The notes beneath the pieces were generated by a model. That model worked only from the letters and a program-made list of their open reading frames with translations. It ran no database searches and was not told the origin of the DNA. A program made the position numbers and the translations under genes. DNA of 64,000 nucleotides from Bradyrhizobium erythrophlei (GTDB lineage Bacteria > Pseudomonadota > Alphaproteobacteria > Rhizobiales > Xanthobacteraceae): positions 2,356,001 to 2,420,000 of the forward strand of contig NZ_LT670818.1 in the NCBI RefSeq assembly GCF_900129505.1, read 5' to 3'. Below, piece after piece: positions 42,757-52,676 of the stretch; the stretch's first letter is position 1; every line of letters starts with the position of its first letter.

Positions 42757-43830
42757 TCAATTCGATTCCTTCAGGGCCGTCTGCACAGGCTGCGGCAACC
42801 GCTGTCCGAGCGGCCACCCTCTCCAGGAGAACTCGCGGTTGCGGGTAAGGCCGGTTGGCAAGTACATCAGGATGACGATGGTGATGATGCCGATTGCGAT
42901 CTCCTGCACTCCGTTCGGGAGCGCGATGGTCAGGCCGCCGAGGCTGACGCCCTTTTCCAGGTCGCGAAACATCTCGATAAGCGCGGAAATCACCACGACG
43001 CCGGATACCGCCCCGCTGAGGCTGCTCATGCCGCCGACCACCAGCATCGACAGGGTGATGAACGTCGTGCGCAGATAGAACGAACCCGGATTGACGATGC
43101 TCAGGAAGTGCGCATAGAGCGCGCCGGCCAGACCAATGATGAAGGCGCTGACGACAAAGGCGATCAGCCGCTCGCGGACCATGTCGATTCCGGAGGCGCT
43201 GGCGGCCACGGCCTCGTCGCGGGTGGCGCGAAGCGCGAGGCCGGAGCGGGAAATCGAGTAGAGATAGGCAATCGCGATGGCGACCGCGGCGCCCAGCGAT
43301 CCGATCCAGACATTCGTATTGGGCGGGATGCCGACAATAGAGCCTTGCCCGCCCGTCACCGAGTCCCAGTTCGAATAGACGTTGTTGACGACGCCGAGCA
43401 GCCCGAAGGTGGCGATCGAGGCCGCGATCCCCGATAACCGCATGATGACGCGCCCGACGATGAGCGCGAACAAGGCCGCGAATACGCCCGAGATCGGCGT
43501 CGCAACCCACATCGGCAACTGCGTGTGCAGGAGCCAGGCGGGCAGTCCCTTAAGCGTGACCGATTTCATCATCGGCGGGATGGTCAGCCATGCGGTCATA
43601 TAGGCGCCGAGGCACATGAAGCTGATATGGCCGAATGACAGCAGTCCCGAATTGCCGACGAAGACGTAGAGGCCGGCGACCACCATGATGTTGATGAACA
43701 TCTCGACGACGGTGCGATTGAAGGCCCTGCCGCCGAATTGATAGGTCAAGGCCGCAATGGCGAGCAGCGCGGCGACCAGGATGACCGGTGTCGTGATCGT
43801 TCGCCAAATCACCGATGTTCGCCGCGCCAT
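42757..43830 (-). CDS. ABC transporter permease (LivM type)
   Basis: 357 aa, about ten membrane segments. LivM features: GLYVFVGNSGLLSFGHISFM, GIAASIATFGLLGVVNNVYS, LALRATRDEAVAASASGID (EAA-like loop). Its start is 4 bp from the end of the livH gene, indicating coupling. Confidence 0.9.
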   Translation of the reverse strand: MARRTSVIWRTITTPVILVAALLAIAALTYQFGGRAFNRTVVEMFINIMVVAGLYVFVGNSGLLSFGHISFMCLGAYMTAWLTIPPMMKSVTLKGLPAWLLHTQLPMWVATPISGVFAALFALIVGRVIMRLSGIAASIATFGLLGVVNNVYSNWDSVTGGQGSIVGIPPNTNVWIGSLGAAVAIAIAYLYSISRSGLALRATRDEAVAASASGIDMVRERLIAFVVSAFIIGLAGALYAHFLSIVNPGSFYLRTTFITLSMLVVGGMSSLSGAVSGVVVISALIEMFRDLEKGVSLGGLTIALPNGVQEIAIGIITIVILMYLPTGLTRNREFSWRGWPLGQRLPQPVQTALKESN

Positions 43831-43833
43831 GGA

Positions 43834-44754
43834 TCAGACCCTCTGCTTGGCGGATTTGGGCGCGAACAGCCCTTGCGGGCGCACCAAGAGGACCACGATC
43901 ACGGCGCCATAGACAAAGGCATCGCGGAACACGCGGGCGTCATGCGGCAGCGTCGCCTGGAACAGGACGCTGGCGCCGCCGATCAGGAAGCCGGCCGCAA
44001 CCGCGCCCGGCACGCTGCCAAGACCTCCGATCACCGTGGCGATGAAGGCGATCAGCATAACATTGGCGCCCATCCCGATATCCGCCGTGCCGGAGTTGGT
44101 CGCCAGGATCAGCCCGATCGCGGCCGCCAGCATGCCGCTGATAGCAAAGGCCAGCAGAATGACGCCGTTGGCGCGCACCCCGAGCATACGGGCCATGGTG
44201 AAGTTCTCGGCGGCGGCGCGCATCTCCAGGCCGTAGCGCGTGCGCTTGAGGAACAGCGTCAGTACGATCAGGACGGTCAGGGTAATTACAATCGTCACGA
44301 CCTGCAGCATCGGGATGCGGGCACCCAGAAGCTCGACCGGCAGGCTGAGACTCGGCCACAGCGTGATCGACTTCGGGCGGCTCGAATACAGCATCAGCAG
44401 CAGATTGCGGATCGCAAAGCCGAGGGCAAAGGAAGCGATCATCATCGTCGCCGGGTTGGCATTGCGGAAACGCCGGAAGACGATCACCTCCGACAACATC
44501 GACAGCGCCGCGCCGACGAGCAGCAGCAGCGGAACGAGAAGGTAGAACGGGAGGTTGCCGGCGAAGACGATGGCGGCCGCATTGATCGACGGCCACAGCA
44601 TCGCGAACACGCAGAAGGCGATGAAGTCGCCATGCGCGAAGTTCACCAGCCGCATTACGCCGAAGATCAGCGCGATCCCCAGCGCGCCAAGGGCATAAAG
44701 GCTTCCCAGGCTCAGCGCGTCGAAGACGATTTGCAGCACTTCAGTCATGCTCAA
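43834..44754 (-). CDS. ABC transporter permease (LivH type)
   Basis: 306 aa, about eight membrane segments: SLYALGALGIALIFGVMRLV, NFAHGDFIAF, MRAAAENFTMARMLGV (EAA-like loop), FIATVIGGLGSVPGAVA. Its ATG overlaps the stop of livF (4 bp). Confidence 0.9.
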   Translation of the reverse strand: MSMTEVLQIVFDALSLGSLYALGALGIALIFGVMRLVNFAHGDFIAFCVFAMLWPSINAAAIVFAGNLPFYLLVPLLLLVGAALSMLSEVIVFRRFRNANPATMMIASFALGFAIRNLLLMLYSSRPKSITLWPSLSLPVELLGARIPMLQVVTIVITLTVLIVLTLFLKRTRYGLEMRAAAENFTMARMLGVRANGVILLAFAISGMLAAAIGLILATNSGTADIGMGANVMLIAFIATVIGGLGSVPGAVAAGFLIGGASVLFQATLPHDARVFRDAFVYGAVIVVLLVRPQGLFAPKSAKQRV

Positions 44755-45473
44755 TGGTCCCCGAAGCCGAAATACGCCTGCTTCAGGCGCTCGTCCTTGA
44801 TCATGTCGCCCGCCGCGCCCTCCAGAACGATGCGTCCGCCGCGCATCAGGATCATCCGTCCGCCGGTCATCATGGCGCGCGTCGAACTTTGCTCGACGAT
44901 CAGGAGGGTAAGTTTGCGTTGCTCGCGCAGCCGGATCAAGATTTCGTACACGAGGTCGATGATCTTGGGCGCAAGTCCGAGCGATGGTTCGTCGATCGCC
45001 ATCAGCCGGGGCGCGGCCATCAGGGCCCGGCCGATGACGAGCATCTGCTGCTGGCCGCCGGAAAGCATGCCGGCGGCCGTATGGCGGCGCTCGGCCAGCA
45101 TCGGGAATTCGCGGTACACCGATTCAAGATCGCCGGCGACCTTGTGTTTGTCGGCGCGCATGCCGGCGCTGACTTTTAGATTCTCCTCGATGGTCAACGC
45201 ACCGAATACGTTGCGCCCTTCGGGCACGAGCGAGAATCCGCACCGGGCGATTGTCTCGGGCGGGGCTCCCGTCACTTCGGTGCCGCCCAGCGTGATGGAT
45301 CCCGAGACGGGCGGCACGACGCCCGCAATCGCGTTCAGCAAGGTCGACTTTCCTGCGCCATTGGGCCCCGTCACGAACAGGACTTCGCCCTCGGCGATGT
45401 TCAGGCTGATACCACGCAAGGCGGTCAAGCGCCCGTAGCGGACCGTAACGTTGTCGACGGCCAGCAGCGTCAT
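44751..45473 (-). CDS. ABC transporter ATP-binding protein (LivF type)
   Basis: 240 aa. Walker A GPNGAGKST, signature LSGGQQQML, Walker B LMAIDEPS. The ATG at 45473 overlaps the livG stop as ATGA; the frame also reads antisense further upstream, but that is shadow. Confidence 0.92.
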   Translation of the reverse strand: MTLLAVDNVTVRYGRLTALRGISLNIAEGEVLFVTGPNGAGKSTLLNAIAGVVPPVSGSITLGGTEVTGAPPETIARCGFSLVPEGRNVFGALTIEENLKVSAGMRADKHKVAGDLESVYREFPMLAERRHTAAGMLSGGQQQMLVIGRALMAAPRLMAIDEPSLGLAPKIIDLVYEILIRLREQRKLTLLIVEQSSTRAMMTGGRMILMRGGRIVLEGAAGDMIKDERLKQAYFGFGDH

Positions 45474-46246
45474 GGAGCGACTGCCTCGCCGATCGCAACC
45501 GCCGGAATAATTTCGTCGCGTTGCGTGCCCATATAGGCGTGCCGAACCGCATCGCTGTTGCGGATTTGGTCCGATGGACCGACTTCGATGATCTCGCCGG
45601 AGTCGAGCACGAAGATGCGTTCGCACAGTTCGAGCACGAGGCCGATATTGTGCTCGATCAGCAGCACGCCGACGCCGAGTTCTCCGGCGATGCGCTTGAT
45701 GATGGCCGCCAGATCGTGGCTTTCGTGCTCGGACATGCCGGCCGCGGGCTCGTCGAGCAGCAGATAGCGGGGATTGCACATGATGGCGCGGCCGATGGCG
45801 ACGCGCCGCTCGTCGGTGTAGGGCAAGGCTCCGGCGATGGCGCCCGCGAGGTGCGATATGCCGAGCCAATCCATCACCCGCTCGGCCTCTGCGATCGCGT
45901 CGCGCCGGGTCAGCCCGAGGCCCACGCCGGTGACCTCGAGATTGTCCACGACCGGCAGCTCGCGAAAAAGACGTCCTGATTGAAAAGTACGGGCTACGCC
46001 CTTGCGCCGCAGCTTGTGAGCCGCAATGCCGTCGACCGTTTCGCCCTCCAGTTCCACGGTCCCCCAGCCAACGCGTTGAAAGCCCGTCAAAACGTTGATG
46101 AGTGTGGTCTTTCCGGCCCCGTTGGGTCCGATCAGTCCGGTGACGCGCCCGCGCGGCACGGCCAGCGTAACGCCGGACAAGGCTTTCAATCCCTCGAACT
46201 GGACGCTGACATCACGAGCGACCAAATCCAGGTGACCGGAAGTCAT
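45470..46246 (-). CDS. ABC transporter ATP-binding protein (LivG type)
   Basis: 258 aa. Walker A GPNGAGKTT, ARTFQSGRLF Q-loop, Walker B YLLLDEPAAGMS. The usual LSGG signature reads LPYTDERR, common for LivG. First gene of the ten-gene operon, divergent from the LysR gene with a 99-bp control region between them. Confidence 0.9.
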   Translation of the reverse strand: MTSGHLDLVARDVSVQFEGLKALSGVTLAVPRGRVTGLIGPNGAGKTTLINVLTGFQRVGWGTVELEGETVDGIAAHKLRRKGVARTFQSGRLFRELPVVDNLEVTGVGLGLTRRDAIAEAERVMDWLGISHLAGAIAGALPYTDERRVAIGRAIMCNPRYLLLDEPAAGMSEHESHDLAAIIKRIAGELGVGVLLIEHNIGLVLELCERIFVLDSGEIIEVGPSDQIRNSDAVRHAYMGTQRDEIIPAVAIGEAVAP

Positions 46247-46345
46247 TGAGACGCCTTTTCAAACACGAACGAACCGGCTTGATTTGTTGCGTCGCACCAG
46301 CGATTGTAAAACTCGAAAAAATGCTCGCTGATATCGGAATTTTTT

Positions 46346-47266
46346 ATGGCTCTGACTTTCCGTCAGGTGCGTCACTTCATTGCCACCGCAGAGACCGGAA
46401 AGGTTTCGGCCGCAGCTGCCGGCCTCAACGTGACGCAATCGGCCGTCACCGCATCCATCAAGGCGCTTGAAATCGAACTCGGACGAAAGCTGTTCGACCG
46501 CCATTCGAACGGCGTCACGCTCACCTTCGAGGGACAGCAGTTCCTGCAGCGCGCCCGCACCATCGAGGCCAGCGTTTCGGATGCGACGCGCGGGCCGCAT
46601 CGCTGGGGGACCCAGGTTGATGGCACCGTCGATGTTGCCGTCAGCTACACCGTTGCGGGGTACTTCCTGCCGCCGCTTCTATCGCGCTTCTGGCGGGCCT
46701 TTCCGGGCATCACGGTGCGACTCCACGAGTACGAGCGCGACGCCATCGAGCAAAGCCTCATGAGCGGCAGTGTCGATGCCGCCGTCATGCTCGTTTCCAA
46801 CCTGCACGACCGCCGCTCGATTCGCTCGCGCCTCTTGTTGCGTTCGCCGCGCCGCCTATGGGCCTGCGCCAATCATCCGCTGCTGCACAAGGACAATGTT
46901 CGGCTGGCCGATCTCGCCGGCGAGCCATTTCTGATGCTGACCGTCGACGAGGCCGAGCGCTCGGCGATGCGCTACTGGCAGCGTACCCCGCACGTTCCCA
47001 ACGTCATCTTCCGCACCCTGTCCGTGGAAGCCGTTCGCAGCATGGTGGCCACCGGCATGGGCATCACCATTCTGTCCGACATGGTCTACCGGCCATGGTC
47101 TCTCGAAGGACACCGCATCGATCTCAAGACGCTCGATGACGAGGTTCACACCATGGATGTGGGGCTTGCGTGGAAGAGCAAGGCCCGGCTATCCCCGGCG
47201 GCCCGCGCCTTCTGCGAGTTCGTCGCACTGGCCTATCCCGGACCGGATCCGGTTCAGTTCGACTGA
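46346..47266 (+). CDS. LysR family transcriptional regulator
   Basis: 306 aa. N-terminal HTH (FRQVRHFIATAETGKVSAAA, NVTQSAVTASIKALEIELG, RKLFDR) and LysR substrate-binding C-terminal domain. Divergent from the liv/pxp operon, so its likely regulator. The 99-bp gap contains no T-N11-A box I can state with confidence. Confidence 0.9.
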   Translation: MALTFRQVRHFIATAETGKVSAAAAGLNVTQSAVTASIKALEIELGRKLFDRHSNGVTLTFEGQQFLQRARTIEASVSDATRGPHRWGTQVDGTVDVAVSYTVAGYFLPPLLSRFWRAFPGITVRLHEYERDAIEQSLMSGSVDAAVMLVSNLHDRRSIRSRLLLRSPRRLWACANHPLLHKDNVRLADLAGEPFLMLTVDEAERSAMRYWQRTPHVPNVIFRTLSVEAVRSMVATGMGITILSDMVYRPWSLEGHRIDLKTLDDEVHTMDVGLAWKSKARLSPAARAFCEFVALAYPGPDPVQFD

Positions 47267-47625
47267 AGATCAGAGGCAGCCACAGCCAGCGCGCGCTTCG
47301 CCTTGTTCAGCGCGGCATTGCAGCGCGCAATATTGCCGGAGCGTTCTGCCGCGCGGGCGCGGTCAAGCGCATTGAGGGCGCGCCCGATATGCGATCCGTT
47401 GCCGGCGCCTTCAGCGGCTGCGATCGATCTGGGTGTTGGTTGATAGTTGCGCGTCGCAGCGAGGCTTTCCGGCCGCCAGGGGCCCTGGGCGGCACGGTTG
47501 GTGATAATGGCATCGGCCTGGGCCTGGACGCGATCAATCGAATCCTGGCAGGAGCTCGCGTGGCCCGGCGCCGTGGTCAGAAGGAGGATGACGAGTGCGG
47601 CACCAAACCGTGCGCCCTTTGTCAT
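47254..47625 (-). CDS. Secreted hypothetical protein, 123 aa
   Basis: Signal peptide MTKGARFGAALVILLLTTAP ending HASS. Mature part helical with two Cys (SSCQDSID, IARCNAALNKAKRAL). GGAGG lies about 9 nt before the ATG. Convergent with LysR, overlapping its end by 13 bp. Function unknown. Confidence 0.7.
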   Translation of the reverse strand: MTKGARFGAALVILLLTTAPGHASSCQDSIDRVQAQADAIITNRAAQGPWRPESLAATRNYQPTPRSIAAAEGAGNGSHIGRALNALDRARAAERSGNIARCNAALNKAKRALAVAASDLQSN

Positions 47626-47764
47626 GGGTTAGCCTCCATTGCGTGCGGCAGCGGGCCGCCACGCGCCTATCAATTGCCGGAGTTCCCCACAAATGTCTTT
47701 CGCAAATGAACGTGTCGCATTTGATCGCGGTTCGAGAGGCCCGGCAGCCGCTGCGGAACGACGG

Positions 47765-48151
47765 CTACCCGGCGAGAGCGTCCGTCAGAGAGGCGATCAA
47801 CTGATCGGCGCCGAAAGGCTTCGTTAAAAGGCTGTGCGCGCCGCTTGCCTTTGCCTGAGCCAATAGCGTCGGCTCGGTGCGAGCGGTAATCAGGATGACC
47901 GGAATGTCGCTGGCGCCGATCGCCTGAAGTTCGCGCTTGAGTTCAAGGCCGCTCATGCCCGGCATGCTGATATCCGAAATGACGCATTGGCAGCGTCCGA
48001 CGTCGCTGCTCGCCAGGAAGTGCAGGGCCGATTCATAAGCGGCTGATCTGTAGCCGAGCGACCGGAGCAGGGTTTCCAGCGCCGAACACAAGGAGGCGTC
48101 ATCGTCGACGATCGCGATTAACGGAGGCACAGACACGCGGGTTCCTTTCAA
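47765..48151 (-). CDS. Receiver-only response regulator (FixJ-type)
   Basis: 128 aa: acidic DDD at 16-18, phospho-acceptor Asp60 (VISDISMPGMSGLE), Thr89 and Lys111 (LLTKPFGADQ). No output domain. A CheY/FixJ-like receiver; partner kinase is not in the window. Confidence 0.88.
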   Translation of the reverse strand: MKGTRVSVPPLIAIVDDDASLCSALETLLRSLGYRSAAYESALHFLASSDVGRCQCVISDISMPGMSGLELKRELQAIGASDIPVILITARTEPTLLAQAKASGAHSLLTKPFGADQLIASLTDALAG

Positions 48152-48663
48152 ACGTACGGTCGTTCGAAACCCTTATGACGCCGCGGCGGCTGATAAAGTC
48201 ATGCGCCAGCTATTGCGGGAGCGTTTAATTTAATACCGTAATAAAGGCATCAGGGTTTGGTCACTGTCAAGCGTCTCGCCGCGCCGCCCGTCCTTCACGT
48301 GATGCTCCCGCGGCCGAATTTCAGCCGGTTTTCCCGGCGCACGCCCGGTGTGATGGAATTGCGCTCGGAGTGTTCGTGCGATTTTGGAAAAATTTCGGGT
48401 CGTTTTGAAAGACCTGCCGCGGTCGATCAAAATACGAGTTCCCGCCGCGTGCCGATCTTTCGACGGAGTACGCTTCCCCTTGCTGATCTTGGAGAGCTGG
48501 CGCTCCCCTGCAAAAAGCTGTCGCGAAAGAACAACACCGACGGGCTCTCTGGAAGGCTGTCACAGCAACGACGTGTAATCGTTACGTAAGTTCCTCAAGG
48601 ATTATCGCATGTCTTTACGGGCGCCCGGCTGGTTCGGGTGCTCGAATACACAGGGGACTTGCG
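48152..48663. other. Long upstream region of the porin gene
   Basis: About 510 bp without a gene. Frames here are weak on both strands. It presumably holds the promoter of the porin gene but no clear -35/-10 can be given. Confidence 0.35.
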
Positions 48664-50319
48664 ATGACTATCAAGAACAGACTTCACGCGGTGTTGCTGG
48701 CGGCGTTCGCCGGCGCGACGCTCGTGCCGGCCTATGCGGTAGCCGACGACGCTCAGTCCGCGCGATTGCAACGCCAAATCGATGCGCTGCAAAGCCAATT
48801 GCAAAGCCTGCAGAAGCAGGTGAGCGAAACAAAGAAAGCGCAGCGCGAGGCGTCGGCTCAGGCGGCTCAAGCGCCGGCTGCCCAGGCCCAAACCGGTGGA
48901 CCGCAGCTGCCCTTCAAGGCGCCGATTGCCATGCCGGGCGGTGTGAAAATGACATGGGGCGGCTTTCTGGCGGCTGAAGCGGTCTATCGACAGCATAATA
49001 CCGTGTCAGATATCGGAACGCCCTTCGCTTCGATTCCGTATCCGTTCTCGCCGCAATACAAGGAACCCGAGTTCCGCGGCACCGCGAGGCAAAGCCGGAT
49101 TTCGTTGCTCGTTGAGGGCGCCCTTGATCCCGTGCAAAAGCTCGCCGGCTATTACGAAATGGATTTTCTGGGAGTCGGCGTCACATCGAACTATAACGAG
49201 AGCAACAGTTGGGCACCTCGGCTGCGGCAAGGCTACCTCACCTATGACAACAGCGATTGGGGCTTCCATCTTCTGGCGGGCCAGTCCTGGAGCCTGCTGA
49301 CCCAGAACACGGTCGGCATCACCCCGCGTAAAGAAAATATTCCGCTGACGATCGACGCGAACTATATCGCCGGCTTCGACTATACGCGAAACTGGCAAAT
49401 TCGGGCGGTGAAGGATTTTGGGCCGACGGTCTCACTGGGCGTCTCGATCGAGAACCCGGCCTCACAGGTGTATGCAAGTTCCGGCGCCATCGCCAATGGC
49501 GGCTCGTTGAATGGTTTGATCGTGAACTGGGCGAACGCCGGCAGCAGCTTCCTGGGCAGCGGCGGCTTCGCCAACAACTTCAACACGGAAACGGCGCCGG
49601 ACATCATTGGAAAGGCCGTGTTCGACCCGGGATGGGGTCATTACGAGCTGTTCGGGCTGGCTCGCTTCTTCACCGATGGCGTCTTTACTTGCAACCCGGC
49701 ACTTGTGCCTGCCAACGGCGTTTGCCCCTTTACCACCGCGAACGTCGGAACAGCGAATTCGCACGTGACGGTTGGAGAGGGTGTCGGCGGTTCGGTGTTG
49801 TTGCCTGTCGTTCCGAAGCTGTTGGATCTGCAGGGGTCGGTCCTTTATGGCCGAGGCATCGGCCGCTATGGCGCCGCCCAATTGTCTGACGTCGTCGTGG
49901 CATCGGATGGCACCCTGTCACCGATCACGGCCTGGCATGCCATGGTCGGTGCGGTTGGTCACCCTGCGGCGGGACTTGATATCTATGCCTACGCCGGCAC
50001 GGAAAGGGCCAACGGGAATGTCTTCAGTTCAGCTGCAGGTCCCACCGGATTTGGCGTTACGACCTTGAGCAATGCCGGCTGCGGGATTGTGACGGGAGCG
50101 TCGTTCACGGGTGGTACGTCCAACTGCGCCGCTGTGAACAAGGAAGTAGATATGGCGACGGTGGGTTTCTGGCAGAACCTCTACAAAGGTGACTACGGCC
50201 GAGTGGCAACGGGATTTCAATACCAATATATCAGGCGCAAGTCTTTCGACGGCGTGCCTGGTCCCGTCTCGACAAGCGACAACGTCGTCATGTCCTCGTT
50301 GCGTTATTATCCCTTCTGA
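48664..50319 (+). CDS. Outer-membrane porin with N-terminal coiled coil
   Basis: 551 aa. Signal peptide (AVLLAAFAGATLVPAYAVAD), then a short heptad coiled coil (ARLQRQIDALQSQLQSLQKQ) like DcaP-type porins, Ala/Gln linker, and a beta-barrel ending in SSLRYYPF with a C-terminal Phe. Probably a trimeric porin for small organic solutes in the outer membrane. Followed by the acid-CoA/transport cluster on the other strand. Confidence 0.85.
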   Translation: MTIKNRLHAVLLAAFAGATLVPAYAVADDAQSARLQRQIDALQSQLQSLQKQVSETKKAQREASAQAAQAPAAQAQTGGPQLPFKAPIAMPGGVKMTWGGFLAAEAVYRQHNTVSDIGTPFASIPYPFSPQYKEPEFRGTARQSRISLLVEGALDPVQKLAGYYEMDFLGVGVTSNYNESNSWAPRLRQGYLTYDNSDWGFHLLAGQSWSLLTQNTVGITPRKENIPLTIDANYIAGFDYTRNWQIRAVKDFGPTVSLGVSIENPASQVYASSGAIANGGSLNGLIVNWANAGSSFLGSGGFANNFNTETAPDIIGKAVFDPGWGHYELFGLARFFTDGVFTCNPALVPANGVCPFTTANVGTANSHVTVGEGVGGSVLLPVVPKLLDLQGSVLYGRGIGRYGAAQLSDVVVASDGTLSPITAWHAMVGAVGHPAAGLDIYAYAGTERANGNVFSSAAGPTGFGVTTLSNAGCGIVTGASFTGGTSNCAAVNKEVDMATVGFWQNLYKGDYGRVATGFQYQYIRRKSFDGVPGPVSTSDNVVMSSLRYYPF

Positions 50320-50494
50320 CGCCGGGATCGGATAGCGCGAGCGCAATGAGAGGAAGCGTCCGGCTATTGCTGGGCGCTTCATTCGGTGCCGTCCAGTCTC
50401 GGGAGACCCGTTCACCGCGCCATCGGCGTACCTATCACGTCGGCCTTGTCCGTCGAGCAATGCCGGCATCTCTCGATGATGGCGCGCGCTATTA

Positions 50495-51289
50495 TCAACG
50501 CGCCCGAAATGCCGGCTTGCGTTTCTCCATAAACGCGGTGCGGCCCTCGATATAGTCGGCGGACGCAAAGCAGGCATCGACGGCCGCTTGCGCCGCGGCA
50601 AGGTTTCGTTTCTCGGGATCCTTGGTCGCTTCATTCACGCTGAGCTTGACCGAATTGATGGTCAGCGGCGCGTTGCCCCCGATCGTGCCGGCATAGTCGC
50701 GCACATAGGTCTCGATGCCGGCGGCCGGGACCACGCGATTAACCAGCCCCATTTGCAGGGCTTCCGTCGAGTCGAATTGTCGCGCAGTATAAAAGATCTC
50801 CTTGGCAAAGGAAGGGCCGACGACGTCGACGAGACGCTTGATGCCCTCATAGGCGTAGCCGAGACCGAGCTTGGCGGCGGGGACCGCGAAGCGGGAATTC
50901 TGCGCGGCCAGCCGAAGATCGCAACACAGCGCCACGCCGAGGCCGCCGCCGATACAATAGCCCTGGATCATCGCAATCGTCGGCTTGGGAAACCCGATGA
51001 TGGCGGCATTGGCCAGACCCGCAATGCGGTTGTATTCCAGCACGGTTTCGGGCGATGAACGCTTTTCCCCGTACTCGGAAATATCCGCGCCCGATATGAA
51101 CGCCTTGCCGCCGGCGCCGCTCAGAACCACCACCCTGATCTGATCGTCCTTTTCGAATTCGGCCATGATTTCCGGGACCGCCTTCCACATCTCCATCGAT
51201 ACGGCATTGTGGCGCGCGGGGTTGTTGAATTGCATCCAGCCGATCGGGCCGTCTTTCCTTGCAATCATTCGTTCCGTGCTCGTCTTCAT
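50495..51289 (-). CDS. Enoyl-CoA hydratase/isomerase family protein
   Basis: 264 aa crotonase fold: AFISGADISEYG (oxyanion loop), GYCIGGGLGVALCCDLRLA, with a Glu in the second site uncertain. AGGAGAATCCC before the ATG at 51289. Last gene of the Fbp/CoA-transferase cluster. Confidence 0.88.
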   Translation of the reverse strand: MKTSTERMIARKDGPIGWMQFNNPARHNAVSMEMWKAVPEIMAEFEKDDQIRVVVLSGAGGKAFISGADISEYGEKRSSPETVLEYNRIAGLANAAIIGFPKPTIAMIQGYCIGGGLGVALCCDLRLAAQNSRFAVPAAKLGLGYAYEGIKRLVDVVGPSFAKEIFYTARQFDSTEALQMGLVNRVVPAAGIETYVRDYAGTIGGNAPLTINSVKLSVNEATKDPEKRNLAAAQAAVDACFASADYIEGRTAFMEKRKPAFRAR

Positions 51290-51327
51290 GGGATTCTCCT
51301 GCTGGGACCGATTCAAATAATCAACTT

Positions 51328-51439
51328 GGCATTGCGAGCCAACGGGTCGGCGCAGAGCGCCGCCCGATGACGCGCTCCGCAAAGCAGACCACACTTGGTT
51401 TGCCGCCTCATGGTTGCTTCGCTCGCGCTCGCAATGACG
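51328..51439. repeat. GCATTGCGAG...CTCGCAATGAC repeat
   Basis: An approximately 110-bp element with terminal inverted GCATTGCGAGC/GCTCGCAATG and internal GC-rich stem. Resembles the GTCATTGCGAGCGAAGCGAAGC-type repeats I recall in Bradyrhizobiaceae. It sits in the gap between CoA-transferase and hydratase genes. Confidence 0.6.
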
Positions 51440-51445
51440 GCGCCT

Positions 51446-52636
51446 TCAAACTATCTTTCGGGTTCGGAATTCGGCGATCGACTTGTCGTCGTAGCCATAC
51501 GCCCTCAGAATTTCATCGGTGTGCTCGCCCTTGTCGGGCGTCGGATGGGCGATGTGGCTCGGCGTCCGGCTCAGCTTGACGGCCTGGTTGACGACCGCGA
51601 TGTCGCCGAGCGCACCGTGGTGCACCGGCGCGGCCATGCCGAGATGCCGGACTTGCGGGTCGGCAAAAACCTGGTCCATGCGATTGATCGGGCCGCAGGG
51701 CACGCCGGCCTTGTTCAGCTTCGCGATCAGCTCGCTGCTCGACTGCTGCTTTGTCACTTCGGAGATAATCTGGTTGATCGCGGCCCGGTTCCTGGAACGC
51801 GCCGAATCCTCGGCAAAGCGGGGGTCTTCGAGCAGACGCGAAAGCCCGAGCGTCTGGCAGAAGCGCGTGAAGATATGCTTGCCGGCGGCAGCGATGTTGA
51901 TATGGCCGTCGCGGGTGGGAAACACGCCGGTCGGAATACTGGTCGGGTGGTCGTTGCCGGCCTGGCCCGGTACGTCCCTGGCGATCAGCCAGCGCGCCGC
52001 CTGGAAATCCAGGAGCGAGATCTGCGCGCCGAGCAGCGACGACTGCACCCATTGACCCTCGCCGGAAACCTCGCGTTCCAGCAGCGCGACCAGGATTCCC
52101 ATCGCACAGAAAATGCCGGCGCCAAGATCGGCGACGGGAATTCCGACACGCACCGGGCCCTGGCCGGGAAGACCCGTGATCGACATCAGTCCGCCCATGC
52201 CTTGCGCGATCTGGTCGAAGCCGGGCCGTTCGCGGTAGGGACCGTCCTCGCCGAAGCCGGAAATCGAGCCGTAGACGATGCGCCTGTTGATCGCGCGAAT
52301 CGTCTCGTAATCGATTCCGAGACGGAATTTCACGTCCGGCCGGTAGTTCTCGATCACGACATCGGCGCTCTCTACCATCTTTTTGAAGATGGCGACGCCA
52401 TCGGGTTCCTTCAGGTTGAGCGTGAGGCTGCGCTTGTTGCGATGCAGGTTCTGGAAATCGGGTCCGTGCCGGGGCCCGCCCATGTCGCTCTCGTCCAGCC
52501 CCTTCGGAAGCTCGATCTTGATGACATCGGCGCCCCAGTCGGCCAATTGCCGCGCGGCGGTCGGACCCGCGCGCACGCGCGTCAGATCGAGCACCTTGAA
52601 ACGGGCGAGCGCCTGCGAGGCGGGAGTGAAGGACAT
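51446..52636 (-). CDS. Class III CoA-transferase (CaiB/BaiF)
   Basis: 396 aa. LDLTRVRAGPTAARQLADWGADVIKIE, the family opening, and the catalytic Asp region around LLGAQISLLDFQAARW. ATG with AGGAGAAAA before it. Transfers CoA from a donor to a carboxylate. Between transporter genes and the hydratase gene. Confidence 0.9.
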   Translation of the reverse strand: MSFTPASQALARFKVLDLTRVRAGPTAARQLADWGADVIKIELPKGLDESDMGGPRHGPDFQNLHRNKRSLTLNLKEPDGVAIFKKMVESADVVIENYRPDVKFRLGIDYETIRAINRRIVYGSISGFGEDGPYRERPGFDQIAQGMGGLMSITGLPGQGPVRVGIPVADLGAGIFCAMGILVALLEREVSGEGQWVQSSLLGAQISLLDFQAARWLIARDVPGQAGNDHPTSIPTGVFPTRDGHINIAAAGKHIFTRFCQTLGLSRLLEDPRFAEDSARSRNRAAINQIISEVTKQQSSSELIAKLNKAGVPCGPINRMDQVFADPQVRHLGMAAPVHHGALGDIAVVNQAVKLSRTPSHIAHPTPDKGEHTDEILRAYGYDDKSIAEFRTRKIV

Positions 52637-52676
52637 CGGATTTTCTCCTGTTGATTTTATCGGGGATCAAGCGGGC

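Noticed and set aside
43738..45438. 566-codon plus-strand frame across liv genes
   Set aside because: Antisense shadow of strongly recognisable ABC transporter genes; His/Arg/Asp-rich composition typical of shadow frames.
51395..52654. 419-codon plus-strand frame
   Set aside because: Antisense shadow of the CoA-transferase gene.
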